Positions 9,554-18,122 of a DNA stretch of 64,000 nt are shown piece by piece. Under the pieces are notes generated by a model. The model worked only from the letters and a program-made list of their open reading frames with translations. It did not search any database and was not told the DNA's origin. The translations under genes and the position numbers were made by a program. How positions within the stretch are numbered: position 1 is the stretch's first letter; the number at the start of each line of letters is the position of its first letter. Source of the stretch: Pseudomonas sp. ATCC 13867 (GTDB lineage: Bacteria; Pseudomonadota; Gammaproteobacteria; Pseudomonadales; Pseudomonadaceae); contig NC_020829.1 in assembly GCF_000349845.1 (NCBI RefSeq), forward strand, positions 1,488,001 through 1,552,000, given 5' to 3'.

Positions 9554-9799
9554 ATGCGTTCGTTATTTCTGCCCGTTGCGTCCCTGCTGCTGGTTTCGTT
9601 CGGCGCCGTCGCCGCGCCCATGCCGTTCTACAAGTGGCAGAGCAGGCTGGACGGCCGCTATACCTGCCAGCAGACCTCGCCGGGGGACGGTTGGCAGAAG
9701 GTCGGAGGGCCGTTCCGCGACGCCGGCTGCCGCGAGATGCTGCCACAGGGACCGTCGACCAAGGGGCTGGCGGTGCCCAAGGCGTGGAAGACGCAGTAG
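9554..9799 (+). CDS. Small exported protein of unknown function
   Basis: This 81-residue protein has a classical signal peptide: a short basic start, a hydrophobic core (residues 4-18) and a likely signal peptidase I site after AVAA near residue 21. The mature part is about 60 residues, rich in aromatic and charged residues, with exactly two cysteines (in YTCQQ and AGCRE) that could form one disulfide in the periplasm. I do not recognise the family. The start ATG at 9554 gives a full signal peptide, while upstream in-frame starts would bury it. It lies divergent from the large PBP-like gene, so a cell-envelope role is possible but speculative. Confidence 0.65.
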   Translation: MRSLFLPVASLLLVSFGAVAAPMPFYKWQSRLDGRYTCQQTSPGDGWQKVGGPFRDAGCREMLPQGPSTKGLAVPKAWKTQ

Positions 9800-9887
9800 C
9801 CGTTGCCGAGGGGCCGAGGTTCACGCCTGTGTGGCAGGTTTGCGCAGGATCGAGAGAGTCCATTCCTGTTTCGATAGCTGGGCGGGG

Positions 9888-9957
9888 TTCGCGAGCAAGC
9901 TCGCTCCTACGAAAGGCGTGCCGGAGTCCACCTGTAGGAGCGAGCTTGCTCGCGAAC
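9888..9957. repeat. REP doublet, tail-to-tail
   Basis: Two REP palindromes are arranged with the opposite polarity to most pairs here: TTCGCGAGC...CTCCTAC first, then GTAGGAGC...CTCGCGAAC, 23 bases apart. It lies between the small exported protein and the methyltransferase. Confidence 0.9.
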
Positions 9958-10020
9958 CGCCCGACACCAGCGCCGCGATTCGCAAGGCATGGTTCATCGC
10001 ATGCACAGCAGGAGGCTTCC

Positions 10021-10719
10021 GTGACCGACCCGAGCGCCCGCATCCGCCACAGTTGGCAGGCCAACGCCGACGCCTGGACCCGCGCCGTGCGCGAGCAGCG
10101 CATCGAGAGCCGGCGCCTGGTGACTGACGCGGCGATCCTCAGCGCCGTCGCCGCCGGGCCGGCGCGCCGCCTGCTGGACATCGGCTGCGGCGAAGGCTGG
10201 CTGTGCCGGGCCCTGGCGGAGCGCGGCAGCCAGTGCGTGGGGGTGGATGCGTCCGCGCCGCTGATCGAGGCGGCCCGTCAAGCGGGTGGAGGACGCTTCG
10301 AGGTGATGGATTACGCCGGCCTGATCGCCGAGGGCGAAAGCTTGGGCCGCTTCGACGTACTGGTCTGCAACTTCGCCCTGCTCGACGAATCCATTGCGCC
10401 GCTGCTCCTGGCGCTGCGCGAACGCCTCGACCCCGGCGGCCGCCTGCTGATCCAGACCGTGCACCCCTGGTCCGCCTGCGGCGACGAGCCCTATGCCGAT
10501 GGTTGGCGGCTGGAAACCTTCGCCGCCTTCGGCGAGGCCTTCAGCGCGCCGATGCCCTGGTTCTTCCGTACCCTGGAGTCCTGGCTGGCGCTGCTGGCCG
10601 GTAGCGGCTGGCGTGTGCGGCAGTTGCGCGAGCCGCGCCATCCCGAGAGCGGCAGGCCCGGCTCGCTGCTGCTGGAGGTGCAACCGCTGGGCGGCTGGGT
10701 AGGACCGGGTTGCGCCTGA
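10021..10719 (+). CDS. Class I SAM-dependent methyltransferase
   Basis: This 232-residue soluble enzyme probably transfers a methyl group from S-adenosylmethionine to an unknown small molecule. Motif I is clear (RLLDIGCGEGWLCRALAERG, about residues 45-64), followed by the acidic ribose-binding strand (CVGVDASAPLIEAAR), VMDYAGL, and the post-motif FDVLVCNFALLDE. The gene has a GTG start preceded by CAGGAGGC, an excellent ribosome site; no ATG in frame lies nearby. It resembles UbiG/Methyltransf_11-type proteins without a diagnostic substrate region. It sits between a REP pair and a permease gene 290 bases downstream, with no operon partner. Confidence 0.85.
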   Translation: MTDPSARIRHSWQANADAWTRAVREQRIESRRLVTDAAILSAVAAGPARRLLDIGCGEGWLCRALAERGSQCVGVDASAPLIEAARQAGGGRFEVMDYAGLIAEGESLGRFDVLVCNFALLDESIAPLLLALRERLDPGGRLLIQTVHPWSACGDEPYADGWRLETFAAFGEAFSAPMPWFFRTLESWLALLAGSGWRVRQLREPRHPESGRPGSLLLEVQPLGGWVGPGCA

Positions 10720-11009
10720 CGCGACGAATCGTCTCTACGCCTTTGGTCAAATTGCACCCGATTGGGGCAGACGTCTTCGGTGGACTTGTGTACATTCGGC
10801 GGCGACCTCAGCCGTGGTCCTCCCGCAATGCCCACGTCCGCTTCACAAGAGCGGGCAGCCTCTTCCGGTGTGCCGTCCTGGAATTGCCAGACACTTCTCC
10901 CTCCGTGCCGAACGGCGCGGTGGCGAAGCCTTTTCGGTGGTTCCGCATCCCGACTGCACTCAGAGTCCGTGGCTGATATTCCCCAAGAACAAAATGAGGT
11001 TGCATCACC

Positions 11010-12392
11010 ATGTCGTCCCACGATCTCCAAAGGGATCTCAACGAGCGGCACATCCGTCTCATGGCCCTGGGCGCCTGCATCGGCGTCGGCCTGTTCCTCG
11101 GTTCGGCCAAGGCCATCCAGATGGCCGGCCCGGCCATCATGCTCTCCTACATCATCGGCGGTCTCGCCATCCTCGTGATCATGCGCGCCCTCGGTGAGAT
11201 GGCCGTGCACAATCCCGTGGCCGGCTCCTTCGCCCGCTATGCGCAGGACTACCTCGGCCCGCTGGCCGGCTACCTGACCGGCTGGAACTACTGGTTCCTC
11301 TGGCTGGTGACCTGCGTCGCGGAGATCACCGCGGTGGCCATCTACATGGGCATCTGGTTCCCCGACGTGCCGCGCTGGATCTGGGCGCTGGCCGCCCTGG
11401 CGAGCATGGGCACCATCAACCTGGTGGCGGTGCGCGCCTTCGGTGAGTTCGAGTTCTGGTTCGCCCTGATCAAGATCGTCACCATCGTCGCCATGATCCT
11501 GGTCGGCGGCGGCATGATCCTCTTCGGCCTGGGCAACGACGGTATCGCCACCGGCATCTCCAACATCTGGAGCAACGGTGGTTTCATGCCCCACGGCATC
11601 AGCGGCGTGCTGATGTCGCTGCAGATGGTGATGTTCGCCTACCTGGGCGTGGAGATGATCGGCCTCACCGCCGGTGAAGCGAAGAACCCGCAGAAGACCA
11701 TTCCCGGTGCGATCAACTCGGTGTTCTGGCGCATCCTGCTGTTCTACGTCGGCGCGCTGTTCGTGATCATGTCGATCTACCCGTGGAACGAGATCGGCAC
11801 CCAGGGCAGCCCCTTCGTGATGACCTTCGAGCGACTGGGCATCAAGACCGCCGCCGGCATCATCAACTTCGTGGTGATCACCGCCGCGCTGTCGTCCTGC
11901 AACGGCGGCATCTTCAGCACCGGGCGCATGCTCTACAGCCTGGCCCAGCATGGCCAGGCCCCGGCCGTGTTCGCCAAGACCTCCAGAGGCGGCGTGCCGC
12001 GCAACGCACTGCTGCTGTCCATCGTCGCGCTGCTGCTGGGCGTGCTGCTGAACTACCTGGTGCCGGAAAAGGTGTTCACCTGGGTGACCTCCATCGCCAC
12101 CTTCGGTGCGATCTGGACCTGGGCGATGATCCTGCTGGCCCAGCTCAAGTTCCGCCGTGGCCTCTCCGCCGCCGAAGCCGGCAGGCTGCAGTTCAAGATG
12201 TGGCTGTACCCGGTCAGCTCCTATCTGGCGATGGCCTTCCTGGTGCTGGTGGTGGTGCTGATGGCGTTCTTCGAGGACACCCGCATCGCGCTGTACATCG
12301 GCCCGGCCTTCCTGGTGCTGCTGACGGTGCTGTACTACGCACTGAACCTGGCGCCCAAGGGTGAGCAGGGCGGTGCCGCCAGCCGCGCGTAA
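11010..12392 (+). CDS. Amino acid permease, ProY-like (APC superfamily)
   Basis: This 460-residue inner-membrane permease of the amino acid transporter family (AAT group, with ProY, CycA, AroP) should have 12 helices and import a neutral amino acid by proton symport. The hallmark first-helix motif (RHIRLMALGACIGVGLFLGSA) and the ALGEMAVHNPVAGSFARYA stretch are present. It is closest in character to ProY, which with the nearby putP suggests proline, but AAT members are hard to separate by eye. It ends at a strong terminator 18 bases after the stop codon. It is apparently a single-gene transcript with a 290-base upstream region. Confidence 0.85.
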   Translation: MSSHDLQRDLNERHIRLMALGACIGVGLFLGSAKAIQMAGPAIMLSYIIGGLAILVIMRALGEMAVHNPVAGSFARYAQDYLGPLAGYLTGWNYWFLWLVTCVAEITAVAIYMGIWFPDVPRWIWALAALASMGTINLVAVRAFGEFEFWFALIKIVTIVAMILVGGGMILFGLGNDGIATGISNIWSNGGFMPHGISGVLMSLQMVMFAYLGVEMIGLTAGEAKNPQKTIPGAINSVFWRILLFYVGALFVIMSIYPWNEIGTQGSPFVMTFERLGIKTAAGIINFVVITAALSSCNGGIFSTGRMLYSLAQHGQAPAVFAKTSRGGVPRNALLLSIVALLLGVLLNYLVPEKVFTWVTSIATFGAIWTWAMILLAQLKFRRGLSAAEAGRLQFKMWLYPVSSYLAMAFLVLVVVLMAFFEDTRIALYIGPAFLVLLTVLYYALNLAPKGEQGGAASRA

Positions 12393-12410
12393 GCGATGGT
12401 TGCGTGAATG

Positions 12411-12441
12411 CAAAGGGCCTCTTCGGAGGCCCTTTGCTTTT
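12411..12441 (+). terminator. Rho-independent terminator after the amino acid permease
   Basis: A perfect 11-base stem (CAAAGGGCCTC / GAGGCCCTTTG) with a TTCG tetraloop is followed by CTTTT. It lies 18 bases past the permease stop codon. Confidence 0.95.
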
Positions 12442-12530
12442 GTGCGCCTTTCAGCTTCGGCCCTGAAAGGGGCATGCGGACGTGTATCTGGAGGGCTTCA
12501 CACGCCGGAGCAGGGGCGGATCGCGTCCTT

Positions 12531-12555
12531 CGTGGGAGCGGACCTGTCCGCGGAA
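12531..12555. repeat. Variant REP palindrome (GGACC/GTCC type)
   Basis: A single palindrome shares the GTGGGAGC lead of REP arms but has GGAC...GTCC as its stem instead of GAGC...GCTC. A related copy lies at 21793-21815, so this is a second repeat subfamily. Confidence 0.7.
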
Positions 12556-12656
12556 TCCATCGCGGATGACTCCCGGCTTCCAATGGGGGCCGGAGCTTAG
12601 CGCCTGTGTCGATGTGGACTCCGCCCGTGATCCGCCGGTGGGTTTGGTGTGGTGGG

Positions 12657-12680
12657 TTCGCGAGCAAGCTCGCCCCTACA
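12657..12680. repeat. Single REP arm
   Basis: A lone copy of the standard REP palindrome in reverse orientation, with GCCCCTACA in place of GCTCCTACA. It lacks a partner arm nearby. Confidence 0.8.
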
Positions 12681-12722
12681 GGTTGAGTTCGGTGCCAGCC
12701 GGTTGCGCTTGCGAAGGCGGCG

Positions 12723-14633
12723 TCAGGTCGCCAGCAACGGCGGCATGGGGCAGTCGAGAATGTCCGCCACGGCGCGCATGAGCTCGGCTTCGGCGGGGCT
12801 GATGCGGCCATCGTGCTCGATGCAACGGGCCATTGCCTTGAGCAACTGCGGCTTCTGCAGTGGCCGCAGGTGTTCCAGCCGCTTCAGCGCGCCTTCCAGT
12901 TCGCGCAACCGGCCGGCGGCCGGCAGCGGCCGGGGCGTGAAGGGCAGGCCGCCCCAGGCATCGGCGAAGGCCTGTTCGACCTGTGGATCGCGGCTTTCGC
13001 CGACGCGGGCGAGGAAGGCCAGCAGTGTCGCGGACTCCTCGGCGAGCTCCGCCAGCGGCATATTGCCGATCTTCCCGCTGCCCGGCCGCAGGTTGCGTTC
13101 GACGATCCGCAGCAGGGTCCACTCCAGCAGTTTCACCGCGCCGTCGAACTTGATCAGCAGCGCCATGTTCTCGCGCAGGGTGAGGAAGCCCTGGACGTCG
13201 AACTGCTTCAGCGCCGGCATGGCCAGGTCCAGCAATGGCAGGCGCTGGCCGGGGTCGAGGTGCAGCAGCGGCTCCTCCAGCAGGTCGAGCTGTAGCGCCA
13301 GGCTCAGGTTCAGGCGCTTCTTGATCTCTTCCAACTGGCGCGCGCGCTGGCCGGGCTCGCTGTCCAGCAGCAGGCCGTAGATCAGCGCCTCGGCGCCTTC
13401 GCTGTCATGGGCGGCGCGCTGCAGGCGCTCGTCCAGGCGCTGCAGGGTGCTGCGGGCTTCCAGCAGGTGGGCGGCAGTCGGTGCGCCGACGGCGGCGACC
13501 GCCACCTCCACCGCGCTGGGCTGGTAAGGCTGGCCGGTGACGGCGGCGGTCCAGGCTTCCTTGCTCATCAGCGCTATGTCCAGGCGCGGCTCGAATTTCG
13601 GGTAGCGGCCGTCCCAGCCCGGATCGACGCGGCGGATGCGATCCTTGAGCGGCGGGTGGGTGTCGAACCAGCTGCTGCCCACCCCATCGCCGAAGTACAG
13701 GTGGCTGAACTCGGCGGCGCGCGGCGCGCTGAGCAGGGCGCCCAGCGGGTTGCCGCCGATCTTCTTGAGTGCCCCGGCGATGGTCGAGGGATCGCGGGTG
13801 AACTGCACCGCCGAGGCGTCGGCCAGGTACTCGCGCTGGCGGCTCACCGAAGCCTTGATCAGTTGGCCGAAGAAGGTGCCGACGTAGCCCAGCACATAGA
13901 GCACCACGCCGGCGCCCAGCACCAGCAGCACCACGCTGCCGCCGCCGTTCTTGTCGTTGCTGCTGCTCCGGCTGCCGACGCGGATGCCGGTGCTGGTCTC
14001 GCTCCAGCCGCGCAGCAGCATGCCGCCGATCAGGCCGAGCAGGAGGATGCCGTGCAGCAGCGCGGTCAGCCGGGTGTTGAGCAGCATGTCGCCGTGGTGG
14101 ATATGGCTGAATTCGTGGGCGATCACGCCCTGCAGCTCGTTGCGTTCGAGCTGCTCGATGGCGCCACGGGTGATGCCGATCACCGCATCGCGCGGGGTCA
14201 GGCCGGCGGCGAAGGCGTTGATCGAGCCGTCTTCCAGCACGTACACCGGCGGCACCGGCGACCCGGAGGCCAGGGCCATTTCCTCGACGACATTGAGCAG
14301 GCGGCGCTCGTCGGCGTTGCTGGCGCTGAGGTTGAGCAGGCGGCCGCCCAGGCTCTCGGCCACCACCTTGCCGCCGGCGCTCAATTGCACCTGCTTGTAC
14401 AGCGCGCCAAGCACGACCACGCCGACGATCACGGCGGCCACCGACAGGTACAGCTCCGGATCGGGCAGGGAGGTGCGCGAGGTCAGGTGCAGCGTGGGCT
14501 CACCCAGGTAGCGCCAGAGCCAGCCCAGCGCCAGGCTGGTGATGATCACCAGGCAGGCCACCGCGATGGTGAGCAGCAGGACCAGGCGCCCGGTCTGCCT
14601 GCGGGCGCGGTCCTGGTGTTCGAAGAAATTCAT
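12723..14633 (-). CDS. M48-family membrane zinc metalloprotease
   Basis: This 636-residue integral membrane peptidase has two hydrophobic helices at the N-terminus (about residues 17-40 and 60-78). The zinc motif is H173-E-F-S-H177 in a QGVIAHEFSHIHHGD context, with two more hydrophobic segments after it and a third zinc ligand probably in SRQREYLADASAVQF. This follows the HtpX/M48 plan, with a C-terminal extension of some 270 residues of helical, leucine-rich sequence not found in HtpX. The downstream cytoplasmic part may regulate or bind substrate. It lies 11 bases after lemA in the same direction, a pairing common across bacteria. Role in membrane-protein quality control is inferred. Confidence 0.9.
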   Translation of the reverse strand: MNFFEHQDRARRQTGRLVLLLTIAVACLVIITSLALGWLWRYLGEPTLHLTSRTSLPDPELYLSVAAVIVGVVVLGALYKQVQLSAGGKVVAESLGGRLLNLSASNADERRLLNVVEEMALASGSPVPPVYVLEDGSINAFAAGLTPRDAVIGITRGAIEQLERNELQGVIAHEFSHIHHGDMLLNTRLTALLHGILLLGLIGGMLLRGWSETSTGIRVGSRSSSNDKNGGGSVVLLVLGAGVVLYVLGYVGTFFGQLIKASVSRQREYLADASAVQFTRDPSTIAGALKKIGGNPLGALLSAPRAAEFSHLYFGDGVGSSWFDTHPPLKDRIRRVDPGWDGRYPKFEPRLDIALMSKEAWTAAVTGQPYQPSAVEVAVAAVGAPTAAHLLEARSTLQRLDERLQRAAHDSEGAEALIYGLLLDSEPGQRARQLEEIKKRLNLSLALQLDLLEEPLLHLDPGQRLPLLDLAMPALKQFDVQGFLTLRENMALLIKFDGAVKLLEWTLLRIVERNLRPGSGKIGNMPLAELAEESATLLAFLARVGESRDPQVEQAFADAWGGLPFTPRPLPAAGRLRELEGALKRLEHLRPLQKPQLLKAMARCIEHDGRISPAEAELMRAVADILDCPMPPLLAT

Positions 14634-14644
14634 CGACGAGCAGG

Positions 14645-15241
14645 TCAGAAGGCGACTTTCGGCGCGGCCTGGATTGCCTTGCTGTCCTCGTACTCCAGCA
14701 GACTGGCGTCCTTGCTGTGGCCGTAGGTGGTGGCCAGGAAGTTGGCGGGGAACGACTGGCGGTAGGTGTTGTATTCCATCACCGCATCGTTGTAGGCCTG
14801 GCGGGCGAAGGCGACCTTGTTCTCGGTACTCGACAGTTCCTCGCTGACCTGCTGCAGGTTCTGCGAAGCCTTGAGGTCCGGGTAGGCTTCCAGAGTCACG
14901 TTGAGGCGGCCCAGGGCACCGCCCAGGGCGCTTTCCGCGCTGGCCAGCTGGGCCATGCGCGAGGCTTCGCCCGGCTGGCTGGCGGCGGCCTTGAGGCCGG
15001 CGACGGCGGCGTTGCGCGCGGCGATCACGGCTTCCAGGGTTTCCCGCTCGTGCTTGAGATAGGCCTTGGCGGTTTCCACCAGGTTGGGGATCAGGTCGTA
15101 GCGGCGCTTGAGCTGCACTTCGATCTGCGCGAAGGCGTTCTGGTAGCGGTTGCGCAGTGCCACCAGGCGGTTGAACACGCTGATCAGCAGGAAGATCACG
15201 CCAGCGATGATGGCCAGGGTGACGATCGACGAAACGCTCAT
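14645..15241 (-). CDS. lemA: LemA family protein
   Basis: This 198-residue protein has one N-terminal membrane segment (about residues 5-25) followed by a helical bundle. LemA signatures are visible: RLVALRNRYQNAFAQIEVQLKRRYDLIPNLVE and YPDLKASQNLQQVSEELSSTENKVAFARQAYNDAVMEYN, shown here in parts of the conserved core. The molecular role of LemA proteins is not established; they commonly neighbour M48 proteases or TPM-domain proteins, as here. It is the first gene of a two-gene operon with the protease 11 bases downstream. It is distinct from the P. syringae sensor kinase that once carried the same name (now GacS). Confidence 0.92.
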   Translation of the reverse strand: MSVSSIVTLAIIAGVIFLLISVFNRLVALRNRYQNAFAQIEVQLKRRYDLIPNLVETAKAYLKHERETLEAVIAARNAAVAGLKAAASQPGEASRMAQLASAESALGGALGRLNVTLEAYPDLKASQNLQQVSEELSSTENKVAFARQAYNDAVMEYNTYRQSFPANFLATTYGHSKDASLLEYEDSKAIQAAPKVAF

Positions 15242-15339
15242 GGGATGTCCTTATCGACAGGCGATTGAGCGTCGATCATAGCGGAAAGCCAGCAAAGCGG
15301 TGCTCGTCCTTTCCCCAATATGCAGGACCGTCCTCAACT

Positions 15340-15414
15340 GTAGGAGCGAGCTTGCTCGCGAACCTGCCCGGTACCCAAGGTGTCAAGCGGTTCGCGAGCA
15401 AGCTCGCTCCTACA
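15340..15414. repeat. REP doublet, head-to-head
   Basis: Two near-perfect inverted REP copies (GTAGGAGC...CTCGCGAAC and GTTCGCGAG...GCTCCTACA) are separated by about 28 bases between lemA and the isochorismatase-like gene. Confidence 0.9.
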
Positions 15415-15432
15415 TAAGCGTTACGGTGCTTT

Positions 15433-15981
15433 TCAGCGATTCAGGTACTCGGTGGTGGACACCACTTCGGCGTAGGCAAAGGCCAGGGCTGCCATGTAGG
15501 CCGCGTGAACCTGCGCGGCCGGCACCTTCACGCCGTTGAACTCCAGGTCCAGGGTGGCGCAGGCATCGTGCAGCACGGTGACCGGGTAGCCGAAGTCGGC
15601 GGCCGCGCGGGTGGCGCCGTCAACGCACATGTGGCTCATGTGCCCGACGACCACCAGCGACTCGATGCCGTGCTGGTCGAGGATGGCCTTCAGGTCGGTA
15701 TCGCGGAACGAGTTGACGAAATGCTTGAGCACCACCGGCTCGCCGGGCAGATTGGCTACCTTGCCGTGGATCTTGGCGCCCTCGCTGCCGGGGGCGAAGA
15801 ACGGCGCGTCGGCGCTTTCGAATTCGTGACGCACGTGCACCACCAGATCACCGCGCTCGCGGAAGGCGGCGAGCACCCTGGCGGCCTGGTCGGCGGCGGC
15901 CTCGATGCCGACCAGCGGCCATTTGCCGGAAGGGAAGTAGTCGTTCTGGATATCCACTAGGATGAGCGCTTGCTTGGCCAT
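15433..15981 (-). CDS. Cysteine hydrolase, isochorismatase-like family
   Basis: This 182-residue cytoplasmic hydrolase has the Asp-Lys-Cys triad of the isochorismatase/nicotinamidase fold: D10 in ILVDIQNDYF, K86 in VVLKHFVNSF and C119 in GHMSHMCVDGATRAA. A cis-peptide region precedes the cysteine, as in the family. It probably cleaves an amide or a related bond in a small molecule. It lacks the extra domain of true isochorismatases (EntB) and the metal ligands of nicotinamidase are not clear, so the substrate remains open. It is divergent from a GlxA-type regulator with 109 bases between start codons, making that regulator a candidate controller. Confidence 0.88.
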   Translation of the reverse strand: MAKQALILVDIQNDYFPSGKWPLVGIEAAADQAARVLAAFRERGDLVVHVRHEFESADAPFFAPGSEGAKIHGKVANLPGEPVVLKHFVNSFRDTDLKAILDQHGIESLVVVGHMSHMCVDGATRAAADFGYPVTVLHDACATLDLEFNGVKVPAAQVHAAYMAALAFAYAEVVSTTEYLNR

Positions 15982-16090
15982 TTCCGAAGTCCTTCTTGAA
16001 CGTTGAGGGGTGAGGAAGTGGAACCAGTATGGTTCGCCGCGCGCCGCGGGGGGATCAGGCGGAACGACAATAACCGGGGGAAAACTGACA

Positions 16091-17089
16091 ATGGTTGTGC
16101 AACGGAGCGTCGTCGAGATCGGGTTGCTGCTCTACCCCGGTGTGCAGGCGGCGGCGCTGCATGGGTTGACCGACCTGTTCGCGGTGGCCGAGCGGATCGC
16201 TGGCGAAGAAGCCGCGCAGCAGTTGCCGGCGCTGCGCGTCAGCCACTGGTCCGGCGAGGACGGCGGCGAGCCCCGGCGTATCTTCGACACGCGCCCGGAC
16301 GTGGACAGCCGGCTGGTCGCCGTGCTCGTCCCTCCGGCGCTGTTCGGCCTGCCGGATGCTGAGCCCTTGCGCCATCTCACCGAATGGCTGGCCGCGCGCC
16401 ATGCGCAGGGCGCCATCGTCGGTTCGGTGTGCATCGGCGGGCTGCTGGTGGCCGAGGCGGGCCTGCTCGATGGGCGTTCCGCCACCGCCCATTGGAGCGG
16501 GGCCGAGGCCTTCGCCCGGCGTTTTCCCAGGGTGCGCCTGGAGGCGCACAAGCCGATCGTCGATGATGGCGACCTGATCACCTCCGCCGGGCTGATGGCC
16601 TGGTCGGACCTCGGCCTGCGCATCGTCGACCGCCTGCTCGGCCCGAGCATCGCCAACCGCACCGCGCGCTTCCTGGTGGTGGAGCACAGCGACAGCGCCC
16701 AGCAGTGCGGCAGCAACTTCGCGCCGCTGCTGGGGCATGGCGACGCCGCGATCCTCAAGGTGCAGCACTGGCTGCAGGGCAATGGCGCGGTGGACGTCAG
16801 CCTCGCCGCCATGGCCGCCCAGGCAGGGCTGGAGGAGCGCACCTTCCTGCGCCGTTTCCGCTCCGCTACCGGACTCAAGCCTACCGAGTACTGCCAGCAC
16901 CTGCGGGTGGGCAAGGCGCGCGAGCTGCTGGAGTTCACCAACGGTACGGTGGACCACATCGCCTACACCGTTGGCTACCTCGATCCAGGCTCGTTCCGCA
17001 GCACCTTCCGCAAGATCACCGGCATGGCGCCGAGCGACTACCGCAAGCGCTTCGGCGCCAAGCCGGGCGAGGTCGCGCTCAGGGACTGA
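16091..17089 (+). CDS. GlxA-type transcriptional regulator (PfpI-like domain plus AraC HTH)
   Basis: This 332-residue regulator has an N-terminal class I glutamine amidotransferase-like (DJ-1/PfpI) domain, about residues 1-190, with the nucleophile-elbow Cys retained (IVGSVCIGGLLVAEAG). A C-terminal AraC DNA-binding domain of two HTHs covers about residues 220-325 (VSLAAMAAQAGLEERTFLRR and VDHIAYTVGYLDPGSFRSTF). The ATG at 16091 puts the family start (VEIGLLLYPG) at the right distance. Such proteins often control catabolism of amino-acid-like compounds. It is divergent from the isochorismatase-like gene, its most likely target. Its last 11 bases overlap the end of the convergent DUF3303 gene. 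Confidence 0.88.
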   Translation: MVVQRSVVEIGLLLYPGVQAAALHGLTDLFAVAERIAGEEAAQQLPALRVSHWSGEDGGEPRRIFDTRPDVDSRLVAVLVPPALFGLPDAEPLRHLTEWLAARHAQGAIVGSVCIGGLLVAEAGLLDGRSATAHWSGAEAFARRFPRVRLEAHKPIVDDGDLITSAGLMAWSDLGLRIVDRLLGPSIANRTARFLVVEHSDSAQQCGSNFAPLLGHGDAAILKVQHWLQGNGAVDVSLAAMAAQAGLEERTFLRRFRSATGLKPTEYCQHLRVGKARELLEFTNGTVDHIAYTVGYLDPGSFRSTFRKITGMAPSDYRKRFGAKPGEVALRD

Positions 17090-17384
17090 CCGATGGGGTG
17101 TCCGCCGCCTGCTGCAGCATCTGCGCGAGCAGCGGTGCATATTCCGCGTCGGTCATCGCCGGGTGCACCTGCAGGTGCATCAGGTCGGTCCACTGCAGCA
17201 TCCAGCGTTGCACGTCGAGGGGGTTCTCGGCTTCCGCCAGGCCGAAGCCGAGCATGTGGCCCATAGCGTGCCAGCGACCGACCAGCTTCACGCCGGGCGG
17301 CGGCTGGCCGCCGGTCTTGAGGAAGCGCTGGATGATCCTGTCGCGGTTCTCGATGGGGATGGTCCAGTTCACCAGATAAAGCAT
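17079..17384 (-). CDS. DUF3303 domain protein
   Basis: This 101-residue soluble protein starts MLYLVNWTIPIENRDRIIQRF and contains GVKLVGRWHAMGHMLGFGLAEAE, which match my memory of the DUF3303 family, small dimeric alpha-beta barrel-like proteins of unknown function. A single domain fills the whole length. It overlaps the 3' end of the convergent GlxA-type gene by 11 bases, which is unusual but leaves both reading frames intact. It has no operon partner. The domain call rests on pattern recognition, without a profile search. Confidence 0.75.
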   Translation of the reverse strand: MLYLVNWTIPIENRDRIIQRFLKTGGQPPPGVKLVGRWHAMGHMLGFGLAEAENPLDVQRWMLQWTDLMHLQVHPAMTDAEYAPLLAQMLQQAADTPSVSP

Positions 17385-17575
17385 GTCGCACCTCCGGCCC
17401 GGCTCCGGGCTTCGCTGGACGCGGACCCGAACCGGCGACGCCGCCAGAGCCGCGCCTGTGTATCCCAGGCGTGACAGTCTCCGGCTGGGAGCGGCGTTCT
17501 TCCGACAGGCATAGCAGCAGCCAGCGAAGCGGGAGCGGCCGCTGATCGGCGGTCGCCAGGGCAGGTGATCGACGG

Positions 17576-17944
17576 TCAGATCCAGCGATCATTCTCCGCC
17601 GTGCGTTCGCCGCCCTGGTCGCCGGTGTTCAGCACGCCGCGCGGTTCGATCAGCATCACCTGCACCTCGTGTTCGGCATAGGGCTTGTGCTCGACGCCGC
17701 GAGGCACCACGTAGAGTTCGCCGGCTCGCAGGGTCAGCGGGCCGTCGCGGAAGTCGATGCGCAGCTCGCCGTCGAGCACGATGAAGGTCTCGTCGGTGTC
17801 GGCGTGGCTGTGCCAGACGAAATCGCCGTGCAGCTTCACCACCTTGAACTGGTAGTCGTTCATCTCGGCGATCACTCGCGGCTGCCAGGTCTCAGTGATG
17901 CGGCCGAGCTTGTCCTGCAGGTTGATCGGTTGGCGTTGGGTCAC
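17576..17944 (-). CDS. Cupin domain protein
   Basis: This 122-residue single-domain cupin has both conserved motifs: motif 1 around residues 40-62 (VWHSHADTDETFIVLDGELRI, with two His and a Glu as metal ligands) and motif 2 around residues 75-95 (GELYVVPRGVEHKPYAEHE). It probably binds a divalent metal and may act as an isomerase, dioxygenase or binding protein; cupins of this size cannot be assigned a reaction by sequence alone. It stands alone, divergent from the VOC-family gene 178 bases away. Confidence 0.85.
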   Translation of the reverse strand: MTQRQPINLQDKLGRITETWQPRVIAEMNDYQFKVVKLHGDFVWHSHADTDETFIVLDGELRIDFRDGPLTLRAGELYVVPRGVEHKPYAEHEVQVMLIEPRGVLNTGDQGGERTAENDRWI

Positions 17945-18122
17945 GGTGGTTTTCTCCTTGGGATCGTTCTGTCCAAACTACTGCTGGTCCCTGGAGCGGT
18001 CTTGCAGGAACTTGCGCTTCGGTGTCGCTCCCCGTGTTGCGGTTGGTCGCCGGGCAGCGCTGAGCAGCGCAAAGCGGGCGACTATGCTCAGAACCTCGCG
18101 CCCTTTTTCGCCGGAGATCGCC

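Larger units (their letters stand above)
12442..12722. other. Intergenic stretch with REP-like single arms
   Basis: This convergent spacer after the permease terminator contains two isolated palindromes and no supported gene. The copy at 12531-12555 (GTGGGAGCGGACC...GTCCGCGGA) belongs to a variant repeat type, also found at 21793. The copy at 12657-12680 (TTCGCGAGC...GCCCCTACA) is a single standard REP arm with one change. Confidence 0.7.

Noticed and set aside
16091..17089. Glutamine amidotransferase or protease function for the GlxA-type protein
   Set aside because: The PfpI-like domain is fused to an AraC DNA-binding region and acts as a sensory domain in this family.
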